DNA from: Oncomelania hupensis
Lineage: Eukaryota > Mollusca > Gastropoda > Littorinimorpha > Pomatiopsidae
Direction of reading: 5' to 3'
Length of the DNA stretch: 64,000 nucleotides
Assembly (NCBI GenBank): GCA_036898135.1
Contig: CM072523.1
Location: forward strand, 27,198,758-27,262,757
Positions within the stretch are counted from its first letter, which is position 1. Every line of letters starts with the position of its first letter. Positions 58,073 through 64,000 of this stretch are shown in pieces. The notes beneath the pieces are model-generated. The model saw only the letters and a program-made list of their open reading frames with translations. It made no database searches and was not told the DNA's origin. Made by a program: the position numbers and the translations under genes.

Positions 58073-59265
58073 AAGAAAATAATGTACAAATATTTTTTGG
58101 TAGTTGACACTTGCATGCATGGGTATGTTTCCCAAACAAATAAAAATATAATACCATCAGATTCACTGGGCCAGATGGTGAAGTATAAACATTTAGTTTC
58201 ACAATGCGAGCTCTCTCACCCTATGAATTATTAATAATCCACATTTTAGACACGCACACAATTTGACTCTTGAGGTTCTGCTACTATTTTGTCTGAACTT
58301 GAAATTTTTCACTTTTGCTAAGTTCTTTAGAATGTCTTTTTAAAAAAAAAAAAAAAAAAAACACCTTCAATTAGGTCTAAAACATATTTACTGATATAGC
58401 TAAACATCATATCACAGCACTCATTAAAACTATCAATAATATTAATAACATTTATAAATTAAAAAAAGGAATAATAATATCCTAGATAAGTGTGTGCAGA
58501 GATGCAAAAAATAACCCGCCTTCATTTAATCATTATTTACTTCTTAACAATATAATATATATGATACATGTATAGAAGTACTTATAATTTCAAAGTCAAA
58601 GGTTAAAAATTGCATAGTTTAACTGCAACATTTTCTCCATTTCACTTTTCAGTGTTTGAAATCAATGAACACCATGATTTTTTAAAAATAAAATCAATAA
58701 TTTCAATAAAAATAGCAAATTTTTTTTTACACATAAGTATTAAGACAAGAGTAGAACTTACACTGTCACTTTCTTATTCATTTTTAGCTAGAATAATTAG
58801 CTAGTCTATATAATTAGTAATGTCATTAGTAAGTATGAAACACTCAAATTGAATATTGTAAAGATAATTTACCATGAACAAAAATTGTTGAAGAGGTTCC
58901 ACCCTCTTTGAAACTTCATGCATTTTATGATGTATTGTATTGATAAAATATAAATAATTGTATTTAGTAATAATTAGCAATTAGCAAGAAGTAATTGGAA
59001 GTGAAAGGCAAACGTTTTAAAAGGCAAACAATCTCCAATTGAAAATTTTGCTAAAATTGTTCATAGGAAAGCAATGGTGTCTTCCAACTCCAAAAATGAT
59101 TCATTCTGGCACATGTACTGATGTAGTGTGTTCGTCTGAGAACCTGCAACTCTAAACGCATTGCAGGTACTTGCTGCATATAATATCCTCGAATACTACC
59201 AGCTTTAAGAACAGTGAAGTTAGAGGTATTATGATGAGAAATGTTAAATATTGTGGTATTAAGAT
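58073..59265. other. Unassigned AT-rich sequence up to the gap
   Basis: Strongly AT-rich with A/T homopolymers (58341-58360). The right end (59050-59265) has an open minus-strand frame running into the gap, but without splice signals I trust. Confidence 0.5.
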
Positions 59266-59765
59266 NNNNNNNNNNNNNNNNNNNNNNNNNNNNNNNNNNN
59301 NNNNNNNNNNNNNNNNNNNNNNNNNNNNNNNNNNNNNNNNNNNNNNNNNNNNNNNNNNNNNNNNNNNNNNNNNNNNNNNNNNNNNNNNNNNNNNNNNNNN
59401 NNNNNNNNNNNNNNNNNNNNNNNNNNNNNNNNNNNNNNNNNNNNNNNNNNNNNNNNNNNNNNNNNNNNNNNNNNNNNNNNNNNNNNNNNNNNNNNNNNNN
59501 NNNNNNNNNNNNNNNNNNNNNNNNNNNNNNNNNNNNNNNNNNNNNNNNNNNNNNNNNNNNNNNNNNNNNNNNNNNNNNNNNNNNNNNNNNNNNNNNNNNN
59601 NNNNNNNNNNNNNNNNNNNNNNNNNNNNNNNNNNNNNNNNNNNNNNNNNNNNNNNNNNNNNNNNNNNNNNNNNNNNNNNNNNNNNNNNNNNNNNNNNNNN
59701 NNNNNNNNNNNNNNNNNNNNNNNNNNNNNNNNNNNNNNNNNNNNNNNNNNNNNNNNNNNNNNNNN
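59266..59765. other. Assembly gap (500 N)
   Basis: Exactly 500 N, a typical placeholder length. The true distance, order and orientation of the two flanks are not shown by the sequence. Confidence 0.99.
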
Positions 59766-59836
59766 CACAGGCTGACATTGTAAGTCAAAAACGAATGAAA
59801 CATGTGTTTGGTGGTATGTGATCTGATCAAACAAGC

Positions 59837-60104
59837 CAGGGCCGGATCACTTACTCTTGGAGGGGGGGGGGGGGTTCCAAAAATTTTTTAAGGGGTTAGG
59901 GGTGACAAAAACGTGTCCGCTCGAGGAACTTGAGTAGAATGAGGAACGTTTTACTTACCACCAGTGTCAACTAAATTAAGAGCTTTAAAAAAAAACTCCA
60001 TATATATATATTTTTTCTGACTGAGTGAGGTACATCGAATGGCCAGGGGGGGGGGGGGGGGGGTTCCGGAACCCAGGAACCCCCCCCCCCCAGATCCGGC
60101 CCTG
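59837..60104. mobile_element. hAT-type MITE, CAGGGCCGGATC ends, 5-bp duplication
   Basis: A 268-bp element with ends CAGGGCCGGATC and GATCCGGCCCTG, flanked by CAAGC on both sides (59832-59836, 60105-60109). CAGGGCCGG ends are typical of hAT elements, and a 5-bp duplication fits the hAT5 group. Internal poly-G runs (59862-59874, 60047-60063) are followed by GGTTCCGGAACC and poly-C (60079-60091), so the right half can form a G/C hairpin. Confidence 0.85.
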
Positions 60105-60195
60105 CAAGCACACCAAACACACAAACCAACAAACAGGCACACATACGGGACAAAAAGGTGAAAGTAAAATTTTGTGGTGGCCGGGAGAGGGCTCA

Positions 60196-60391
60196 CTAGT
60201 CATTCATGCGATGGTGAGAGTACCGATCCAAGGAGCGCTGGGAGTTGATGTAGTAGACGGCCACAGCCATGGCGGTCAGCAAGATGGCGGCACACGTACA
60301 GCCTACTGCGATGTAGAAAATGTGGGTGGACGTTGTCAGCGACCCTGCGGATGACGATGCGGATGACGATGAGGATGATGCTGATGACAGA
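60196..60391 (-). CDS. RYK: RYK-like transmembrane exon
   Basis: A minus-strand segment encodes a Ser-rich extracellular stem (SLSSASSSSSSASSSAGSL), then a helix of about 24 residues beginning HIFYIAVGCTCAAILLTAMA. A short basic tail follows (NSQRSLDRYSHHRMND). FYI(A/S)VG..CA.I, then a small-residue helix, then an S..R juxtamembrane start, is the pattern of RYK receptors. A candidate donor GTGAGC follows MND. Read through instead, the frame stops at once, TAG. Two acceptors are possible: AAG just above 60391, or the better TTTGTTGCACGGTGCCAG ending at 60402. They give different phases. It lies upstream of the WIF exons at 815-945 in transcription order, which is impossible for a single intact gene. 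Confidence 0.6.
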
Positions 60392-60404
60392 CTTCCTTCT
60401 GCTG

Positions 60405-60972
60405 GCACCGTGCAACAAACATATTGCAGTCTTACATTAGTATGGTTCTGAGATTGGCACTAACGGGGGAAAACTGTCCTGACTGCGATGAATAACTGCC
60501 ACGTGATGCATATATACTGAGAAAACGAGAAGTCTCATCACTTTCCATGTGGCTTTGAACTCGGACTACTGTTATTACCCAAGACAATTTGTTTAAGGTC
60601 TCTTTATACATCTGATCTGTTAGACATTTTGAATCTAAACGAAATTCAAAATAGAACACTCAGAAGCAACACGTCATTAAGGATTTGCTTATACAATGCA
60701 ATAACATCAAAATTAGAATGTTCAAGGAGACTGTGTTTTCTTGGCCAAATGTTTGATGGATTTGCAAGGGCAGTCTCACAAAATCCTAGGTAAGGGGAGT
60801 GAGGAGTGGGAAAGGGGTAGGTGGGGGGGGAGGGGAGTAGATGGGTTTGGGGGAAAAAGGAAGGCGGCTTCCTCTGTAACATGGAATTTACCAGGGGAAA
60901 AGAACAGGAATAAAAATTTAAAAAAAAAAAGAAATAGAGGAGGTGAAGAAGTACTATGAAGACTAGACTGAC
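60405..60972. other. Intron-like sequence
   Basis: Contains a G-rich stretch (60794-60865) and an A-run. No exon seen. Confidence 0.45.
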
Positions 60973-61060
60973 CTTGAGCTTGCAGTATTTTCTGTCGTTG
61001 TGTCATATTTTTTTACCGTGTACACCCCACCAGAATTGCCTCGCATCCATAATGAACTCT
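60973..61060 (-). CDS. Possible extracellular-linker exon of the same RYK-like gene
   Basis: On the minus strand an acceptor TTGTGTGTTACAG and a strong donor AAG|GTCAGT bound 88 bp. One frame is open: SSLWMRGNSGGVYTVKKYD, then TTTENTASS. The Thr/Ser-rich end would suit a stalk between WIF domain and membrane helix. It joins the 60391 exon in phase only if the weaker acceptor there is used. Only splice-site quality and position support it. Confidence 0.35.
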
Positions 61061-61437
61061 CTGTAACACACAACAGCAAGAAACACAATCAATATTGACA
61101 GTTCAATGAAAACACGAAACAACACCAACAACAACACCAACAACAACACCAATAACAGACATTCAATACTGACTCCGTCCAATTAAAACTTGTAACTCCG
61201 AAGCAGTCTTTTGTCTTTCGGCAAGACGACGAACCACTTCAGGTGTTTTATACAACCTTTTCCTTTCCCTTTAGTATAGAACATTCCAGACAGTTCTTGT
61301 ATACAAACCGTTCATTACCACTTCAAAGCGCGGCTCTAGCGTTGGCCACCCAGGTCCAGCAAATATTGGTAAACAAAATAGTTAACTTAACACAACTATT
61401 TTACAAACACACATATACACTACTCTTCCACCTTATT

Positions 61438-61461
61438 TGAGAGAGAGAAGAGAGAGAGGGA

Positions 61462-61507
<46 letters not shown>

Positions 61508-62138
61508 GAGAGAGATAGAGGGAGAGAGAGATAGGGGAGAGAGAAATAGGGGGAGAGAAGAGGGAGGGAGAGATATAGGTAGAGATAGAAGGAGATAGAT
61601 AGAGGGGGAGAGAAGAGAGAAATAGAGGGACAGAGAGATAGGGGGAGAGAAAGATAGAGGGAGAGAGAGATAAGGAGAGCGAGATAGGGGGAGAGAAGAG
61701 AGAAATAGAGGGACAGAGAGATAGGGGGAGAGAAAGATAGAGGGAGAGAGAGATAAGGAGAGCGAGATAGGGGGAGAGAAGAGAGAAATAGAGGGACAGA
61801 GAGATAGGGGGGAGAGAAAGATAGAGGGAGAGAGAGAGAGAGAGATAAGGAGAGCGAGATAGGGGAGAGAAGAGAGAAATAGAGGGACAGAGAGATAGGG
61901 GGACAGAAAGATAGAGGGAGAGAGAGATAAGGAGAGAGAGATAGGGGGAGAGAGAGAAATAGGGGAGAGAGAAAGATAGGGGGAGAGATAGAGGGAGAGA
62001 GAGATATATAGGGAAAGATATATATGGGGAAAGAGAGATAGACGAAAAAATAGGGGGAGAGAGATATAGGGGGAGAGATAGAGGGAGAGAGAGATACGGG
62101 GAGAGAAAGAAAGAGAGAGAAAAAGAGAGGGGAGACAG

Positions 62139-62188
<50 letters not shown>

Positions 62189-62200
62189 AGAGAGAGAGAG
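61438..62200. repeat. GA-rich satellite block with ~80-bp higher-order unit
   Basis: About 760 bp of purine-only strand (G, A with rare T/C). Simple (GA)n lies at both ends. Between ~61605 and ~61950 a longer unit (AGAGAAATAGAGGGACAGAG ... GATAAGGAGAGCGAGATAGG) recurs about four times at ~80-bp spacing. The opposite strand gives a long false frame rich in Ser, Leu and Pro. Confidence 0.93.
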
Positions 62201-62279
62201 ATTAGCACAGGAACAACTTCGTAAGAGAAAAAGCAGAGGGCAGATGGGACGGGGGTGAGGATGGGTAAAGCTGGTCTGC

Positions 62280-62340
62280 GCACAGTGTGTGTGTGTGTGG
62301 GTGTGTGTGTGTGTGTGCGTGTGTATGTAAGTGCTTATGT
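62280..62340. repeat. (TG)n microsatellite
   Basis: TG run with GGG, GCG and TATG interruptions. Confidence 0.92.
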
Positions 62341-62621
62341 ATGCGCGCGTGCGCTCGCGAGGGGTGGTGGGAAAGTGACGGGGGTGGAGTTAAGTAAGGA
62401 TGAACGGTCCCACAAACTGGAACTGATGGCAAACAATTAAGTGATTAAGGTTTGCAGGGAGAAGACAAATGAGAACGAAAGGCGAGAGCAGCCAGCCGGA
62501 CCACCACTATTCCCCCATGGGCCACTGCAAAACAAGTCCTCCGTGACAAAACGGAGTATCGGAGACCGCCAGGCATACTGGTTAAGGGTGGGTGAGTTTC
62601 ATGACTGTGTTCCAATAGCGG

Positions 62622-62719
62622 GGCCGGGTAGCTCAGTTGGTAAGAGCATAGACCATGGTCTATGGTAAGAGCGTCTTGCTAGTAACCGAAAGGTTGCTGG
62701 TTCGAATCCCGGATTGGTC
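62622..62719 (+). other. tRNA-like gene or SINE head with duplicated D-arm segment
   Basis: GGCCGGGTAGCTCAGTTGG (A box) and GGTTGCTGGTTCGAATCCCG (B box) are near-canonical. The sequence between TTGGTAAGAGC and GTCTTGC is expanded by 25 bp: GGTAAGAGC is duplicated around the perfect 16-bp palindrome ATAGACCATGGTCTAT (62648-62663). Without it the molecule would resemble a tRNA with a CTAGTAA anticodon loop (Thr-AGT-like), but the anticodon stem pairs poorly. It is more likely a SINE head or pseudogene than a working tRNA. Confidence 0.6.
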
Positions 62720-63598
62720 AACGTGTGATCATATTATTTTCCCCTTTACCAACAACTGGCCCGCTGGTGTCAGTATAAATCGGTCCAGTAGTCACCTATA
62801 TGCGAAAGTGTCGTGTGACTGACTATAATCTACAAACAACGACTGTGTTCCACAATCTGTCTGTCGCGAGGTAGGTGAGTTTCGAGTAGTCTTACACACT
62901 CTGTATAGCATGTCCCACGCTATACTGGATAGGGTTGGCGAATTTCATGCATACTACATACTGTGTGGTATCGTACTACGCTACAAAACTCTCCCAACGT
63001 TTCATTTGCTAATTGATCACTCAGAATAATGTACTGTTGGAGTACCTGTGCTCAGTCAATACATCTAATAATGTTTGCTCACATTCACAGACCTTAATTT
63101 CTGACGACAGTAGATCACACACTTGTTGTCGCTTTCTGACAACTAAAGACGGGTTTCCTACTTTCTAACAACCTTTGCGAGGATTGAGTGAAATGGTCTT
63201 TTAAGACTGTGGAGGGAGTCATAAACACAATTTTTAACAGCCCAAAAGAAATATAGCGTCAACGTGCAACACAAATATTATTGATGTGTGAAGTGGGGCA
63301 GGTAGCAATAGAAGCCTACCAACACCCACCCCCAAAAAAAATTTTGAATAAATAAATAAATAAAATAATAAAAAAATAAACATGACAAAATCCGAAAATC
63401 ACTGTGTGTATAAGAAAATATTGTGTATTAGCATGCATGGTTAGATCTTTAGTATGGAGGGCAAAATCCTTCACGGTTCCTGCACTGCAATGCACAGTTT
63501 GAAACAGCAAGAAGTCTGGAACTAAACCGGAGACAAAGCCGTCTCTCACAACGCGATGGTACACTATGACATTTCATTCATTCATTTCATGTAGTAGA
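62720..63598. other. Unassigned sequence with a repeated motif
   Basis: ATACTGG(T/A)TAGGGTTGG-type blocks followed by G(C/A)GAATTTCATG occur at 62576-62602 (outside) and 62930-62957, with a third relative (AGGTAGGTGAGTTTCGAG) near 62871. An AAAT run lies at 63346-63380. No exon supported. Confidence 0.45.
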
Positions 63599-64000
63599 TT
63601 AACGTCCCCGGACACATAAGCGTATAGGGGACTTGTCTATGACATTGTTATTATAGTCTAGATTTGACCTGGGAGGGACGCCCCCTTCCCTCAGGCCCTG
63701 TGCTTTCCTCGCCAAGCTGTCCCAGTGTGTCACGTGCATTGCACGCACTATTTCACCTGCAGCGTGTATCAGCTGCGCATGCCGTTCATTTCTATGGCGT
63801 GTGCAGCGGTTCGCATAATGGTAATCTGCTAGGATAAACGGTCTTTTGATCAACCCAATGGCCGTAATGGGAATGTGGACACGCTCAAGACGCGCAATGC
63901 TTGTTTCCTCGCGCAGCACCAGTAATGCAGCTTTGTCAGCAATAGCACAGAACTTTAGATCGACCAGCGAAACGTGGTTCGTAGTGATCCCTTTCCTTTC
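63599..64000 (-). CDS. Open coding-like segment running off the window, product unknown
   Basis: On the minus strand 133 codons are open from the right window edge to a TAA at 63599, in sequence of balanced composition. The peptide includes HVSLVDLKFCAIADKAALLV, then ERVHIPITAIGLIKRPFILA, DYHYANRCTRHRNERHAQ, LIHAAGEIVRAMHVTHWDSL and ARKAQGLREGGVPPR. A CAG|GTCAAA donor follows VPPR at ~63673, so the exon may end there. I do not recognise it. A mobile-element gene fragment is the main alternative. Confidence 0.4.
   Translation of the reverse strand, partial: ERKGITTNHVSLVDLKFCAIADKAALLVLREETSIARLERVHIPITAIGLIKRPFILADYHYANRCTRHRNERHAQLIHAAGEIVRAMHVTHWDSLARKAQGLREGGVPPRSNLDYNNNVIDKSPIRLCVRGR

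Noticed and set aside
59051..59265. Minus-strand frame with NTSNFTVLK, reminiscent of the end of a RYK WIF domain
   Set aside because: Only five residues match, the sequence is AT-rich, it runs into the gap, and no good splice sites were found. Left as coincidence unless gap sequence shows otherwise.
59171..59834. Long frames across 59266-59765
   Set aside because: They consist of gap N positions and have no meaning.
61420..62283. 287-codon Ser/Leu/Pro-rich frame
   Set aside because: Entirely explained by the GA-rich satellite read on its pyrimidine strand. Similar false frames occur at every GA, AAG, AAT and ATC microsatellite.

Overview
The window reads as animal nuclear DNA: intron-containing exon fragments, tRNA- and 5S-derived SINEs, non-LTR and LTR retrotransposons, cut-and-paste DNA transposons, very dense microsatellites, TTAGGG-type repeats and a 500-N scaffold gap (59266-59765). 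Repeat style and the LINE, SINE and LTR families suggest a lophotrochozoan, most likely a mollusc. That placement is inference. There are no operons, CRISPR arrays or bacterial genes.

Host genes are sparse. Two exons at the left end (815-945 and 217-316, minus strand) encode successive parts of the WIF domain of a RYK/Derailed-type Wnt receptor, with matching splice phases. A RYK-like transmembrane exon lies at 60196-60391 (minus), beyond the gap. It is therefore about 59 kb upstream, in transcription direction, of the WIF exons it should follow, which implies either a tandem paralogue or a scaffolding error. Weaker exon candidates are at 48070-48204, 60973-61060, 15269-15490 and 63599-64000, all minus strand. 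Most other sequence is intronic or intergenic.

Mobile DNA dominates. From 23620 to 33015 there is a three-level nest. A tRNA-derived SINE is split by an element with ~90-bp terminal inverted repeats and a 9-bp target duplication (MULE-like). That element is in turn split by a 7.2-kb Ty3/gypsy-type LTR element with near-identical LTRs and a 5-bp duplication. The LTR element has a SCAN-like gag and a pol order of protease - integrase - (RT almost wholly missing) - RNase H, with nothing but a short UTR after RNase H. This is the arrangement known for Gmr1-like elements. A solo LTR of the same family (1372-2887) and one of a diverged relative (34496-35982) accompany it.

Other DNA transposons include three copies of a CAGTGTTCCC-ended family and a CAGTGATGGAGA-ended element. 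Both families leave 6-bp duplications and carry transposase-like first exons or promoters. There is also a CAGGGCCGGATC MITE with a 5-bp duplication beside the gap, a CAGGGTGGAGAAC element (41764-42836), and an AT-rich 1.7-kb element (56344-58072) carrying a repeated internal motif. Non-LTR fragments of one RTE-like family, recognisable by a (TAGGA)n 3' tail, occur at least seven times. A 5S-rRNA-derived SINE family has four copies, two of which form a 240-bp-arm inverted repeat (51881-52509).
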